Assembly (NCBI GenBank): GCA_023426145.1
Contig: JAFABG010000030.1
Location: forward strand, 30,075-94,074
DNA from: Bacteroidota bacterium
GTDB taxonomy: Bacteria; Bacteroidota; Bacteroidia; Bacteroidales; Bacteroidaceae
Length of the DNA: 64,000 nucleotides
Direction: 5' to 3'
Position 1 is the stretch's first letter. Every line of letters starts with the position of its first letter. Below, in pieces: positions 34,987 to 44,697 of the stretch. The notes beneath the pieces were generated by a model that saw only the letters and a list, made by a program, of their open reading frames with translations, was not told the origin of the DNA and ran no database searches. The position numbers were made by a program, and so were the translations under genes.

Positions 34987-36215
34987 TGGAATTGATTCTA
35001 CTCATTGTTATCGCCATCTTAGCTGTTGTTTCAATAGCTATAGCCCTAACGAAGGGAAACAATCAGGCGCAAGCAGAACAATTGCAAACTGCTTTGCGCC
35101 TGCAAATGCAGGAAAACCGCGAGGAGCTAAACCGAAGTATCAGGGAGTTGCGCATGGAAATGACGCAAACACTAAATCAGCACATGCAACAACTACAGGA
35201 TGCGCTACATAAAAATATGCTGACTAGCGGAGAGATGCAACGCCAGAAATTTGAAACGATGGCGCGCCAACAGGAAGCTTTAATTCAGTCTACAGAGAAG
35301 CGACTGGACGACATGCGACTGATGGTGGAAGAGAAATTACAAAAGACACTGAATGAGCGCATAGGTCAATCGTTCGAGATTGTGCGCTCGCAACTGGAGA
35401 ATGTGCAAAAGGGACTCGGCGAAATGAAGTCGCTGGCTCAAGATGTAGGTGGACTGAAGAAGGTGCTGAGCAACGTGAAAATGCGCGGAACATTCGGCGA
35501 AGTGCAGTTGGGTGCATTGCTGGAGCAAATGATGAGCCCTGAACAGTATGATGCCAATGTAAAAACGAAGAAAAGCGGTACTGAGTTTGTGGAATATGCC
35601 ATCAAGCTTCCGGGAAAGGACGATGCCAACAGTACGGTTTATCTGCCTATTGACGCAAAGTTTCCGAAGGATGTGTATGAGCAATACTACGATGCCTTTG
35701 AGGCGGGAGATGCAGCATTGATCGAAGCATCGGGCAAACAACTCGAGACAACAATCAAGCGAATGGCAAAAGACATTCATGACAAATATGTTGACCCACC
35801 GTTTACCACCGATTTTGCGATTATGTTCCTTCCTTTTGAAAGCATTTATGCTGAAGTGATTCGCAGAACGAGTCTGGTGGAGATGCTACAAAAAGAATAT
35901 AAGATTGTTGTGACGGGTCCAACGACTCTTGGGGCTATCTTGAATAGCTTACAAATGGGATTCCGCACACTGGCCATCCAAAAGCGTACGGGTGAAGTAT
36001 GGACCGTGCTTGGAGCGGTGAAGACTGAGTTTGGAAAGTTCGGCGGCTTACTAGAGAAGGTGCAGAAGAACCTTCAAAGCGCGGGCGATCAGCTGGAAGA
36101 GGTGATGGGCAAACGTACCCGCGCCATTGAACGAAAGCTGAGACAAGTGGAAGAATTGCCTCACGAAGAAAGCCGCAAAATCCTACCTATGGAAGAGGAG
36201 GATTCAGAAGCTTAA
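34986..36215 (+). CDS. rmuC: RmuC-family DNA recombination protein
   Basis: 409 residues: one N-terminal membrane helix (residues 2-22), a long coiled coil (about 28-150, rich in Gln/Glu/Leu/Arg), then the RmuC nuclease-like domain with MRGTFGEVQLGALLEQM and LPIDAKFPKDVYEQYYDAFE. RmuC limits inversions between short repeats and is structurally related to restriction-type nucleases. Its start overlaps the map stop codon by one base. Its 3' end shares TTAA (36212-36215) with the stop codon of the convergent nhaA gene. Confidence 0.9.
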   Translation: MELILLIVIAILAVVSIAIALTKGNNQAQAEQLQTALRLQMQENREELNRSIRELRMEMTQTLNQHMQQLQDALHKNMLTSGEMQRQKFETMARQQEALIQSTEKRLDDMRLMVEEKLQKTLNERIGQSFEIVRSQLENVQKGLGEMKSLAQDVGGLKKVLSNVKMRGTFGEVQLGALLEQMMSPEQYDANVKTKKSGTEFVEYAIKLPGKDDANSTVYLPIDAKFPKDVYEQYYDAFEAGDAALIEASGKQLETTIKRMAKDIHDKYVDPPFTTDFAIMFLPFESIYAEVIRRTSLVEMLQKEYKIVVTGPTTLGAILNSLQMGFRTLAIQKRTGEVWTVLGAVKTEFGKFGGLLEKVQKNLQSAGDQLEEVMGKRTRAIERKLRQVEELPHEESRKILPMEEEDSEA

Positions 36216-37534
36216 TCCCATTTACGAGGGGGCAATACGCCGGAAAGAATGACATAGCCTAACAGGCCGGAGAGGATGCTTCCTGAGAGTACGCCAAATT
36301 TAGCCTGATTCAACAAAACCGGGAATTCTGTTCCGAAGGAGAGGTTGGCTATGAAGAGCGAAACTGTGAAACCGATGCCTCCCAGCATGGCGACACCGAA
36401 AAGGTTTCGCCAAGTCATTCCCTTAGGCATAGGAGTGAGCTTGATGCGTATGGCCAACCAAGTGAAAAGGTAGATTCCGATAAATTTACCGAGAAGCAAA
36501 CCTGCGGCTACCCCTGCTCCTACACTGCCAATCAGTTCACCACCACTACCACTAAATACCACACCGGCATTGACGAAAGCAAACAGAGGAAGTATCAAAT
36601 AATTAACGGCTCCATGGAGGTTGTCTTCTAAAGATTGCAGCGGACTAATTACCCGGTCGGAAGCCGACTCTACCTCTTTCAGTTTAGCAATCTGCTCATT
36701 GGTGAGTACGATGCTTTCCGATTCCACTTCAGGGAAAGCCGCTATGGTATGACGAATCTGTTCGATGTATTTCCCCACATCCAAACGAGGTTTGGCTGGA
36801 ATGACAAAAGCTAGAATAACGCCCGAAATGGTGCTATGAATGCCAGATTGGAGGAATAGATACCAAATGACAATGCCGATCACCAAGAAAAAGATCTTGT
36901 TCGTTTCGCCATGTTTCCCGATGAAATAGAGTAGCACATAGAGTAGCGCCGCTACTGCCAGATAGCCGAAGGAGACATGGGAGCTATAGAAGATGGCAAT
37001 CACCAAAATGCCACCAATATCATCGACCACAGCAAAGGCAGTGAGAAAGATCTTCAAACTCAGCGGAACCCTGCGCCCTAGCAAACTCAACACCCCTAGG
37101 GAGAAGGCTATATCCGTAGCCATCGGAATGGCTAACCCTTGCCCACCTTCACTTCCTGGAGGACAAATAGACATATAAACCATGACAGGTAAGAGCATTC
37201 CGCCGCAGGCAGCTATAAAAGGAAGTGCAGCTTTACGAAAAGAAGAAAGCTCACCCACCAAGAGTTCGCGTTTAATCTCTAGTCCTACCATGAGAAAGAA
37301 AATCGTCATCAGACCGTCATTGATAAACTCAATCATCCGCAGGTTCTCTCCTCCGTGTGCCAGAAGATTAAAATTGCCGATCCTTAAATGAAGTTCATGC
37401 TGAAGGAATTCTTGATAGGCTGGAGCAAAAGGAGAATTTGCGATGAGAGCGGCAGCTATGGCCGCCAAAAACAAGAGAATGCTCGCAGCAATATTCATGG
37501 ACGAAAAATTTCGCATGGTACGTAAAATAGTCAT
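36212..37534 (-). CDS. nhaA: Na+/H+ antiporter NhaA
   Basis: 440 residues, 12 expected membrane segments. NhaA signatures: MATDIAFSLGVLSLLG, containing the Asp equivalent to Asp133 of E. coli, and AFAVVDDIGGILVIA with the paired Asp (163/164 type) that bind Na+ and protons. A charged segment around residues 255-300 (IEQIRHTIAAFPEVESE) is a cytoplasmic insertion found in longer NhaA forms. It exports Na+ in exchange for protons at alkaline pH. It lies 43 bp downstream of a second antiporter gene and is likely cotranscribed with it. Confidence 0.92.
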   Translation of the reverse strand: MTILRTMRNFSSMNIAASILLFLAAIAAALIANSPFAPAYQEFLQHELHLRIGNFNLLAHGGENLRMIEFINDGLMTIFFLMVGLEIKRELLVGELSSFRKAALPFIAACGGMLLPVMVYMSICPPGSEGGQGLAIPMATDIAFSLGVLSLLGRRVPLSLKIFLTAFAVVDDIGGILVIAIFYSSHVSFGYLAVAALLYVLLYFIGKHGETNKIFFLVIGIVIWYLFLQSGIHSTISGVILAFVIPAKPRLDVGKYIEQIRHTIAAFPEVESESIVLTNEQIAKLKEVESASDRVISPLQSLEDNLHGAVNYLILPLFAFVNAGVVFSGSGGELIGSVGAGVAAGLLLGKFIGIYLFTWLAIRIKLTPMPKGMTWRNLFGVAMLGGIGFTVSLFIANLSFGTEFPVLLNQAKFGVLSGSILSGLLGYVILSGVLPPRKWD

Positions 37535-37577
37535 AACGAAAGCACTTTAAAAAATTAGAACGACAATATACGGCTTT

Positions 37578-38756
37578 TTAATCGATATAACTTCGCAAAG
37601 CCAATTTTTTAACCCATATCACGAAAATACCCGTCAATACGAGGTTTAAAACAAGGGTAAGCACTGAAATTACTAAGGCCGGTCCACCTAAGTTATAACC
37701 CAAAGCGATGAAAATAATTCCGGCACCGACTTCGCCACGGGTGAACATACCGATGGAAAGTGCTAAGCGTTCGCTCAACTTACGATCTCTATAGAAAAGG
37801 ACAGGGCAAAGTTTACCCATATTGGAGATCAGTGACACCACAATAACATGAAGCAGAATCATTCCCCAAGACATCATCGGTTGAGAACCGGTCACGGAGT
37901 GGGTTCCTAGATGTGCCTCGGCAAAATTGACACCAATGAAATGAGGCATACTGAGTCCCACTAGGAACATAAAGAGAAAGGAGATGCCGGTAGATACTTT
38001 TTGCTCAGTAAGGCTATGGTGCTCTTTATGCTTCATGATCATCCCCAGTACAAAAGCCGGTAGCAAGACTTCTATGTGAATGCTACCTTCCTCCCCATAG
38101 AGGGCTTTACTTCCCTGATAGAGGAGTTGGGTGACGACAAAGACTACGATAGCATAACTAAGTATGGCCATCCAATCTTGCCGCCAATTGAATTTATTGA
38201 GGTATCGCCAGCCAAGAGCCAAAAGTAGAAAGACAATGAACACAACGATAATGAGCTGCCAACGCAAACCAATCATCATGATTTGAAGGGGAATCATTAA
38301 TAGAATGGTGTCGAGATCGTCGAAGATGGCTAAGACTTGAATCTTTTTGTAGATCCAACTCGATTTCAAACCAATGGCTGCCAGCATGGTAAATAGAATA
38401 CCGGCTGAAGTGGGGGCAGCAAAACGACTTAATAATAGATTTTCTTTCCAAGCTTCCCAGCTATTCCAATAGTCGGGAGGAAGAAGTACGAATAGGTAAT
38501 AAAGAGCAATCATGAACCAAGGCAAGGCAGCAGTAGCCATAGCTATAAAATAGTCTTCGGCATAGCTTTTCCAGCGAGATTTATCGAGAACAAACTCTCG
38601 ACCGACATTGATCATGATAAAGCTTAGGGAAACGTAAAGGAGTATATTCGATAGGGTTTTCACATTCCCATACCCCTCTCCTGCAATTACCGGAAGGTAT
38701 TGCGAAAGAACGAGCCCCAACATCAGGAAGCCCGAAAAAGACAGAACTTTTCTCAT
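37578..38756 (-). CDS. Cation:proton antiporter (CPA family)
   Basis: 392 residues from the ATG at 38756; an in-frame GTG at 38774 is an alternative. About 11-12 membrane segments with the family's conserved FTRGEVGAGII motif near residue 340 and IFDDLDTILLMIPL near 150, which provides the Asp pair. It fits the sodium/hydrogen exchanger superfamily but not KefB/KefC, because no C-terminal RCK/TrkA-N domain follows. Cation specificity is unknown. The pairing with nhaA implies a role in pH and Na+ balance. Confidence 0.8.
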   Translation of the reverse strand: MRKVLSFSGFLMLGLVLSQYLPVIAGEGYGNVKTLSNILLYVSLSFIMINVGREFVLDKSRWKSYAEDYFIAMATAALPWFMIALYYLFVLLPPDYWNSWEAWKENLLLSRFAAPTSAGILFTMLAAIGLKSSWIYKKIQVLAIFDDLDTILLMIPLQIMMIGLRWQLIIVVFIVFLLLALGWRYLNKFNWRQDWMAILSYAIVVFVVTQLLYQGSKALYGEEGSIHIEVLLPAFVLGMIMKHKEHHSLTEQKVSTGISFLFMFLVGLSMPHFIGVNFAEAHLGTHSVTGSQPMMSWGMILLHVIVVSLISNMGKLCPVLFYRDRKLSERLALSIGMFTRGEVGAGIIFIALGYNLGGPALVISVLTLVLNLVLTGIFVIWVKKLALRSYID

Positions 38757-38792
38757 ACGTATTAATTTTATCACCTAGTATATTAAAGAACT

Positions 38793-38844
38793 AACCGCAA
38801 GCCTTTTTGTTCAGATTATCTCTCTGAAAAAATGACTTGCGGTT
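38793..38844 (-). terminator. Hairpin downstream of lepA
   Basis: Arms 38793-38801 and 38836-38844 pair over 9 bases, with a smaller TCAGA/TCTGA stem inside. It lies 5 bases after the lepA stop codon on the minus strand. T-content after the stem is modest, so it is a moderate candidate. Confidence 0.5.
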
Positions 38845-38849
38845 CTATT

Positions 38850-40631
38850 TTAATCCAGTTTCAAGACGGCTAGGAAGGCTTTCTGAGGCACTTCCACGTT
38901 ACCAATCTGCTTCATTCGTTTCTTACCTTTCTTTTGTTTCTCGAGCAACTTACGTTTACGGCTCACGTCACCTCCATAGCACTTCGCGGTGACATCCTTA
39001 CGCACCGCCTTTATCGTCTCGCGGGCAATAATCTTAGCACCGATGGCTGCCTGTATGGCAATCTCAAACTGTTGACGAGGAATCAGTTCTTTCAGCTTCT
39101 CACACATGCGCCGTCCCATATCGTAGGCATTATCAAAGTGAGTCAGTGTGGACAGTGCATCGACTGGCTCTCCGTTCAACATGATGTCAAGCTTCACCAA
39201 TTTAGAAGGGCGGAACCCATTAGGTTGGTAGTCGAACGATGCATATCCTTTCGAAATACTTTTCAATCGATCGTAGAAGTCGATCACAATCTCACCCAAG
39301 GGCATATTATAATAGATCTCGACACGATTACCAGAGATGTATTCTTGTTTCAAAAGCTCCCCACGCTTACCTAAGCAAAGCGTCATGATGGGACCGATAT
39401 AATCGGTAGTGGTAATGATGGATGCTTTGATGTAGGGTTCTTCGATATGATCAATCAAGGTAGGATCGGGCATTCCACCAGGATTGTGCACCTCCTTCAT
39501 GGTACCTTGCTTATCAAAGATATTATAAGATACGTTCGGCACAGTGGTAATCACATTCATGTCGAACTCACGATCCAAGCGTTCCTGCACAATCTCCATG
39601 TGAAGCAATCCGAGGAAACCGCAACGGAAACCGAAGCCTAATGCCAACGATGATTCCGGTTGGAAGGTAAGAGAAGCGTCGTTCAACTGCAACTTCTCAA
39701 GCGAAGCCCGCAAGTCTTCAAAGTCTTCAGCTTCGATAGGATATACTCCGGCAAAGACCATCGGTTTGACTTCTTCAAAACCTGCAATAGCTTTGTCGCA
39801 AGGACGAGAGATGTGCGTGATGGTATCTCCCACTTTCACCTCTTTCGAAGTCTTGATACCCGAAATGATGTAGCCTACATCTCCTGTACGAAGTTCATTG
39901 CGCGGCAACAACTCCATTTTAAGTACTCCTACCTCATCAGCATCATACTCTTTACCGGTATTGAAGAATTTTACTTTATCGCCTTTACGAATCACGCCGT
40001 TTTCAATCTTGAAATAAGCAATGATGCCACGGAAAGAGTTGAACACAGAGTCGAAAATCAAAGCTTGCAAAGGAGCTTCTTCATCACCATCAGGATGAGG
40101 GATACGCTCGATAACTGCAGTTAAGATCTCTTCGATACCCATACCGGTTTTACCGGAAGCACGGATAATCTCATCGCGCTTGCAGCCTAGCAGTTCAACG
40201 ATTTCGTCTTCTACCTCTTCGGGCATGGCGCTAGCCATATCACATTTGTTAATTACCGGAATGATTTCGAGATCGTGCTCGATGGCCATATAAAGATTAG
40301 AGATGGTTTGTGCCTGTACACCCTGCGAAGCATCAACGATGAGTAGTGCGCCTTCGCAAGCAGCAATGGAACGGGAAACTTCATAAGAAAAGTCGACATG
40401 CCCCGGAGTGTCAATCAGATTAAGGATGTATTTTTCACCCTTATAGTTATACTCCATCTGGATGGCATGACTCTTAATCGTGATCCCTCTTTCTTTTTCC
40501 AAATCCATATCATCGAGCATCTGCCCGCTAGTAACCTGAATGGTATTGGTGAATTCCAACAAACGGTCAGCCAATGTTGATTTACCGTGATCAATGTGGG
40601 CAATGATACAGAAATTGCGTATATTCTTCAT
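38850..40631 (-). CDS. lepA: Elongation factor 4 (LepA)
   Basis: 593 residues, the standard length. G-domain motifs: AHIDHGKSTL (P-loop), RGITIKSHA (switch I), DTPGHVDF (switch II) and NKCDM. LepA-specific C-terminal sequence is visible (YASFDYQPNGFRPSKLVKLD and KCYGGDVSRKRKLLEKQK). It acts on stalled ribosomes by back-translocation and in ribosome assembly. It has its own promoter at 40672-40679. Confidence 0.97.
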   Translation of the reverse strand: MKNIRNFCIIAHIDHGKSTLADRLLEFTNTIQVTSGQMLDDMDLEKERGITIKSHAIQMEYNYKGEKYILNLIDTPGHVDFSYEVSRSIAACEGALLIVDASQGVQAQTISNLYMAIEHDLEIIPVINKCDMASAMPEEVEDEIVELLGCKRDEIIRASGKTGMGIEEILTAVIERIPHPDGDEEAPLQALIFDSVFNSFRGIIAYFKIENGVIRKGDKVKFFNTGKEYDADEVGVLKMELLPRNELRTGDVGYIISGIKTSKEVKVGDTITHISRPCDKAIAGFEEVKPMVFAGVYPIEAEDFEDLRASLEKLQLNDASLTFQPESSLALGFGFRCGFLGLLHMEIVQERLDREFDMNVITTVPNVSYNIFDKQGTMKEVHNPGGMPDPTLIDHIEEPYIKASIITTTDYIGPIMTLCLGKRGELLKQEYISGNRVEIYYNMPLGEIVIDFYDRLKSISKGYASFDYQPNGFRPSKLVKLDIMLNGEPVDALSTLTHFDNAYDMGRRMCEKLKELIPRQQFEIAIQAAIGAKIIARETIKAVRKDVTAKCYGGDVSRKRKLLEKQKKGKKRMKQIGNVEVPQKAFLAVLKLD

Positions 40632-40671
40632 TTTAAATAGTTATTCATCTATAAGTTTCTATTTGCGGGTA

Positions 40672-40679
40672 CAAATATA
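40672..40679 (-). promoter_or_regulatory. -7 box of lepA
   Basis: TATATTTG on the minus strand, a full match to TAnnTTTG, 40 bp before the lepA ATG. The -33 region falls in the 3' end of the esterase pseudogene. Confidence 0.55.
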
Positions 40680-40694
40680 GTGAAAAATATGAAG

Positions 40695-41504
40695 TTAGAA
40701 AGAAGATGTCGCTTTGAAACTTTGCAACCAAGAGGTCAGCTCGGCCTGCATTTCACTCTTATATAGAAAGTTCTCGTGAATTCCCCAGCCATGGCCTCCC
40801 GTGGGATAGATGTGGAGCACAGCAGGAACTCCATTTTTGTGGAGGGCAAGATAATAATTAACACCATTGGCAGGATGAACAACTTTATCGTCATCGCTAT
40901 AGACAATGAAGGCACGAGGGGTATCTTTGGTGACTTGTTTTTCGTTAGAATATTCGTTTTCGAGTGCTTCGGAAGCCTCTTTACCTAACAGATTATCATG
41001 GGAACCGAGATGAGTAAAAGATTTATCCATCGTGATGACGGGATAGAAAAGAATCTGAAAATTGGGACGAAGTTCTTTTACTGCATGTGTGGCGATGGTG
41101 GAAGCAAGATGTCCCCCTGCCGAAGAGCCCATGATACCGATATCATTCGGATTTAATTTCCAAACGATAGCACTATCGCGCAATAGTTTCATGGCGGCTT
41201 CTGCATCCGCTATCGGAAGCGTGCGATCTCCGTGAGGCATGCGATATTTGAGAACAATCACTGCTATTCCTTATTTATTGAAGTAGGGAGCCCAATCGTA
41301 CCCTTCATGGTCTACAGCTAAAAAAGTATATCCCCCACCGGGAAGCACTAATACAGCACGTCCGGTAGCTAATTCCGGAGCAGGTAAGAAAACGCGAAGA
41401 GAGGGTTGTTCAATATCAAACGGTTTAGGTGTAGTTTGAGCAGAGACCTGCAACGTAGCCAATACGATTATAAGCCACGCAAGAAGAGTTCTTTTTTGTT
41501 TCAT
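40695..41504 (-). pseudogene. Alpha/beta-hydrolase (acetyl-esterase-like) split by one nonsense codon
   Basis: The 5' part (41504-41271) encodes a signal peptide and the oxyanion region LVLPGGGYTFLA. A TAA at 41271-41273 interrupts it, and the same frame continues without a break to 40695. The 3' part has the GSSAGGH nucleophile elbow, an Asp (IVYSDDDKVVH) and His (GGHGWG). Reading through the stop gives a normal esterase of about 269 residues; the codon at the stop is TAA where CAA (Gln, FNKQGIAV) would be expected. This is a C-to-T change. The gene is thus broken, unless the downstream half is translated from the GTG at 41261, which would lack the oxyanion strand. Confidence 0.8.
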
Positions 41505-41560
41505 AGCATTTGTACATTTTGATTAATGATTATTAGATGTGCGAAGATAGTAAATTTATG

Positions 41561-41568
41561 TATCTTTG
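41561..41568 (+). promoter_or_regulatory. -7 box of the MATE gene
   Basis: TATCTTTG matches TAnnTTTG and is 28 bp before the ATG at 41597. The -33 element is weak. Confidence 0.55.
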
Positions 41569-41596
41569 TCCCTCCTTTTTAAATAAATAAACAGAT

Positions 41597-42952
41597 ATGC
41601 AAGGAATAAAAAATCTGACACATGGCCCCATAAACCGGCAACTCTTCAACTTGGCGTTACCGATTATGGCCACGTCGTTCATCCAGATGGCCTACAATCT
41701 TACAGACATGGCTTGGGTGGGACGCATAGGAAGTGAGGCCGTAGCCGCTATCGGCTCTGTGGGGATCTTAACTTGGATGTCTGCCTCTATCTCTTTATTA
41801 AATAAAGTGGGAGCCGAAGTCAGTGTTGGCCAATCTATCGGCGCAAAAAGTCAAGAGGATGCCCGCCAATTTGCCTCACACAACATTACCATTGCATTGC
41901 TCATTTCGCTCTGTTGGGGAAGCCTTCTCTTCTTGCTGGCCCATCCCATCATTGGTATCTATGAACTTGAGGAGCATATCAGCACCAACGCAATAAAATA
42001 CTTACGGATCACTGCTACCGGATTGCCTTTCGTGTTTCTATCAGCCGCCTTCACCGGGATTTACAATGCTGCCGGAAGAAGCAAGACTCCATTCTATATC
42101 AGTGGTAGCGGACTGATTCTAAACATTCTTCTCGACCCTTTGTTTATCTTTGGGTTTAAGCTAGGCACTGACGGTGCAGCCTACGCCACTTGGATTTCCG
42201 AAGCGACTGTGCTGATCATCTTCATCTACCAACTTCGTTTTCGAAAAGATGCCCTACTCGGAGGGTTCTCTTTTTTCGCACGGCTCAAAAAGAAATACAC
42301 GCTTCGCATCATCAAACTAGGCTTACCTGTGGCAACCTTAAACACCTTGTTTGCCTTTGTCAACATGTTTATTTGTCGCACTGCCTCTGAACAAGGCGGG
42401 CATATCGGACTGATGACTTTTACCACCGGCGGACAAATTGAGGCAATCACCTGGAATACTTCCCAAGGATTTGCCACGGCACTCAGCACATTTATCGCAC
42501 AAAATTTTGCTGCGGGAAAAATCGAACGGGTGCTGAAAGCTTGGCACACCACCCTGTTTATGACTGGAATATTTGGAACATTGTGTACCTTTTTGTTTAT
42601 CTTCTATGGGAATGAAATCTTCTCAATCTTTGTTCCCGAGCAAGCAGCTTATGAAGCCGGTGGAGTATTTCTACGGATCGACGGCTACTCACAACTCTTT
42701 ATGATGCTCGAAATTACGATGCAAGGCGTATTCTATGGCATCGGACGTACGGTGCCTCCCGCCATTGTCAGCATCGTCTGCAACTATATGCGTATTCCTC
42801 TTGCCATCCTCTTAGTAAAGATGGGTATGGGAGTGGAAGGGATCTGGTGGGCAGTATCCATCACTACGATAGCCAAAGGGTTGGTTCTTTTAAGTTGGTT
42901 CCTCCTTATCAAGAAAAAGAGCATAAATTTGCCTTCTGTCGAAACAAGCTAG
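41597..42952 (+). CDS. MATE-family multidrug efflux transporter
   Basis: 451 residues with 12 expected membrane segments in two homologous halves. The start LTHGPINRQLFNLALPIMAT and the following FIQMAYNLTDMAWVGRIGSE are typical of MATE (NorM/DinF-like) proteins, as is the repeated motif in TM7 (LGLPVATLNTLFAF). MATE pumps export cationic drugs and metabolites using Na+ or H+ gradients. The substrate is not evident. It is transcribed alone from the box at 41561. Confidence 0.88.
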   Translation: MQGIKNLTHGPINRQLFNLALPIMATSFIQMAYNLTDMAWVGRIGSEAVAAIGSVGILTWMSASISLLNKVGAEVSVGQSIGAKSQEDARQFASHNITIALLISLCWGSLLFLLAHPIIGIYELEEHISTNAIKYLRITATGLPFVFLSAAFTGIYNAAGRSKTPFYISGSGLILNILLDPLFIFGFKLGTDGAAYATWISEATVLIIFIYQLRFRKDALLGGFSFFARLKKKYTLRIIKLGLPVATLNTLFAFVNMFICRTASEQGGHIGLMTFTTGGQIEAITWNTSQGFATALSTFIAQNFAAGKIERVLKAWHTTLFMTGIFGTLCTFLFIFYGNEIFSIFVPEQAAYEAGGVFLRIDGYSQLFMMLEITMQGVFYGIGRTVPPAIVSIVCNYMRIPLAILLVKMGMGVEGIWWAVSITTIAKGLVLLSWFLLIKKKSINLPSVETS

Positions 42953-42960
42953 GCCTGTCG

Positions 42961-42976
42961 TTTGTTAATTAACAAA
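42961..42976. repeat. 16-bp perfect palindrome
   Basis: TTTGTTAATTAACAAA reads the same on both strands. It lies 8 bp after the MATE stop codon and ~120 bp before the OmpA-like gene. It could be an operator or part of a terminator; nothing follows that looks like a T-run. Confidence 0.45.
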
Positions 42977-43034
42977 TACAAGGATTTGCCTACGTTATTT
43001 TAACTTAAATGAAATTATTTTGGCAAATAATCTA

Positions 43035-43042
43035 TATCTTTG
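43035..43042 (+). promoter_or_regulatory. -7 box of the OmpA-like gene
   Basis: TATCTTTG, 54 bp before the ATG at 43097, fits TAnnTTTG. No -33 at standard spacing was identified. Confidence 0.5.
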
Positions 43043-43096
43043 CAATCGAATTTAAATCAACTATTAATTTAACAAATTATTAAAAAGTAAGACATT

Positions 43097-43813
43097 ATGA
43101 ACAAAATGAAATGGATGGTTCTCTTCATGAGTGTGACCATAATATTCAGTGGTTGTGCTAGCATGAACAACACAGGAAAAGGAGCTTTAATCGGTGGTGG
43201 ATCTGGTGCAGCGTTAGGTGCTATTCTCGGCGGTGTGATCGGTAAAGGTAAAGGTGCTGCTATTGGTGCAGCAATCGGTACTGCAGTAGGTGCAGGAACA
43301 GGTGCCGTGATCGGAAGAAAGATGGATAAAGCTGCTGCTGAAGCTAAACAAATCGAAGGTGCTCAGGTAGAACAAATCACTGACAACAACGGATTGCAAG
43401 CTGTAAAAGTGACTTTTGATTCAGGTATTCTTTTCACTTCAGGTAGTTCTAATTTGAGCGTTTCAGCGAAATCAGCTTTGAGCAAATTTGCGAACAACGT
43501 ATTGAATCAAAACAAAGACATGGACGTATCAGTGTATGGTTATAGTGACAACCAAGGTTGGAAAAACAGCACCGCTGAACAAAGCCGTCAGAAAAACGTA
43601 AACTTGTCTCAAGACCGTGCACAAAGCGTAGCTAGCTATTTGCTAAACTGTGGCGTATCTTCTAACCAAGTGAAGAGCGTACAAGGTTTGGGTGAAAGTG
43701 ATCCTGTAGCAAGCAATGATACTGCAACCGGCAGAGAGCAAAACCGCCGTGTGGAAGTTTATATGTATGCAAGTGCACAGATGATTAAAGATGCTGAAGC
43801 CACTGTCCATTAA
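43097..43813 (+). CDS. OmpA-family lipoprotein with glycine zipper
   Basis: 238 residues; lipobox FSGC with Cys20. Residues about 29-75 form a glycine-zipper segment with GxxxG repeats (for example GAAIGAAIGTAVGAGTGAVIG split by Lys), expected to insert in or oligomerise at the outer membrane. A C-terminal OmpA-like peptidoglycan-binding domain follows (VTFDSGILFTSGSSNLS, then NxxLSxxRAxSVxxYL and GREQNRRVEVYM). Such proteins link the outer membrane to peptidoglycan. Its last 23 bases overlap the start of mtgA, which suggests coupling to cell-wall synthesis. Confidence 0.88.
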   Translation: MNKMKWMVLFMSVTIIFSGCASMNNTGKGALIGGGSGAALGAILGGVIGKGKGAAIGAAIGTAVGAGTGAVIGRKMDKAAAEAKQIEGAQVEQITDNNGLQAVKVTFDSGILFTSGSSNLSVSAKSALSKFANNVLNQNKDMDVSVYGYSDNQGWKNSTAEQSRQKNVNLSQDRAQSVASYLLNCGVSSNQVKSVQGLGESDPVASNDTATGREQNRRVEVYMYASAQMIKDAEATVH

Positions 43814-44531
43814 AAAAGTATTTAGATTTGTACGCAATCTGCTGATTATCTTCTTTGCTTCATCTATTTTGGCGGTGATTATTTATCGGTTTATGCCGGT
43901 TTATGTGACTCCACTAATGGTAATTAGAAGTGCTGAGCAGCTTGTGTCAGGAGAAAAACCCACGTGGAAGCACACGTGGGTTTCTTTTGATAAGATATCT
44001 CCCCACCTACCGATGGCGGTGATTGCCTCCGAAGATAATCGCTTTGCTACGCACAATGGGTTCGACTTTATTGAAATTGAAAAAGCAATGAAGGAGAATG
44101 AAAAGCGAAAACGAAAACGCGGAGCAAGCACCATCAGCCAGCAAACAGCCAAGAATGTTTTTCTATGGCCGCAATCCTCGTGGGTGCGTAAAGGGTTCGA
44201 GGTCTATTTCACTTTTCTCATCGAACTGTGTTGGTCGAAAGAAAGAATTATGGAGGTCTATCTAAACTCCATTGAAATGGGAAAAGGAATCTACGGTGCA
44301 GAAGCTACAGCTAGAAACAAGTTCAATACTACTGCCATCCGGCTAAGTAAGGGACAATGTGCTCTCATTGCCGCTACGCTTCCCAATCCGATACGATTCG
44401 ACTCGGCAAGGCCTTCGTCTTATCTATTGAGAAGACAACAACGAATACAACGATTAATGAATCTGGTTCCTAAATTTCCTCCTACTGAGCAAGAAGGTCC
44501 CAAGAAGAAAACAAAAAGGAAAAGAAGATAA
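43791..44531 (+). CDS. mtgA: Monofunctional peptidoglycan glycosyltransferase
   Basis: 246 residues with one N-terminal membrane helix (about 12-34) and a GT51 glycosyltransferase domain. GT51 motifs: ASEDNRFATHNGFD (catalytic Glu), KRGASTISQQTAKNVFLWP, and EVYLNSIEMGKGIYGAEA. It polymerises lipid II into glycan strands at the periplasmic face of the inner membrane. There is no transpeptidase domain, hence MtgA rather than a bifunctional PBP. The ATG lies inside the preceding gene's 3' end; no later start would keep the membrane helix. A strong terminator follows at 44562. Confidence 0.92.
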   Translation: MLKPLSIKKVFRFVRNLLIIFFASSILAVIIYRFMPVYVTPLMVIRSAEQLVSGEKPTWKHTWVSFDKISPHLPMAVIASEDNRFATHNGFDFIEIEKAMKENEKRKRKRGASTISQQTAKNVFLWPQSSWVRKGFEVYFTFLIELCWSKERIMEVYLNSIEMGKGIYGAEATARNKFNTTAIRLSKGQCALIAATLPNPIRFDSARPSSYLLRRQQRIQRLMNLVPKFPPTEQEGPKKKTKRKRR

Positions 44532-44561
44532 TTGAGTTAGTCTGATATAAAACTACATCGT

Positions 44562-44631
44562 GTTCCCCTTACTTTAGCATTTTCATTCATGCGAATCAAT
44601 AAGCTAAAATAAGGGGAACAATGTTTTTTTG
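44562..44631 (+). terminator. Intrinsic terminator after mtgA
   Basis: Arms 44562-44579 and 44604-44621 pair over 18 bases with one mismatch around a 24-base loop, followed by a T-run at 44625-44631. Confidence 0.88.
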
Positions 44632-44697
44632 AGTTAAAATCAGAGTCCTCAAAACATATTTTAAGCGGATAGTGTTGATAATCAAAAGGGAAAAGGT

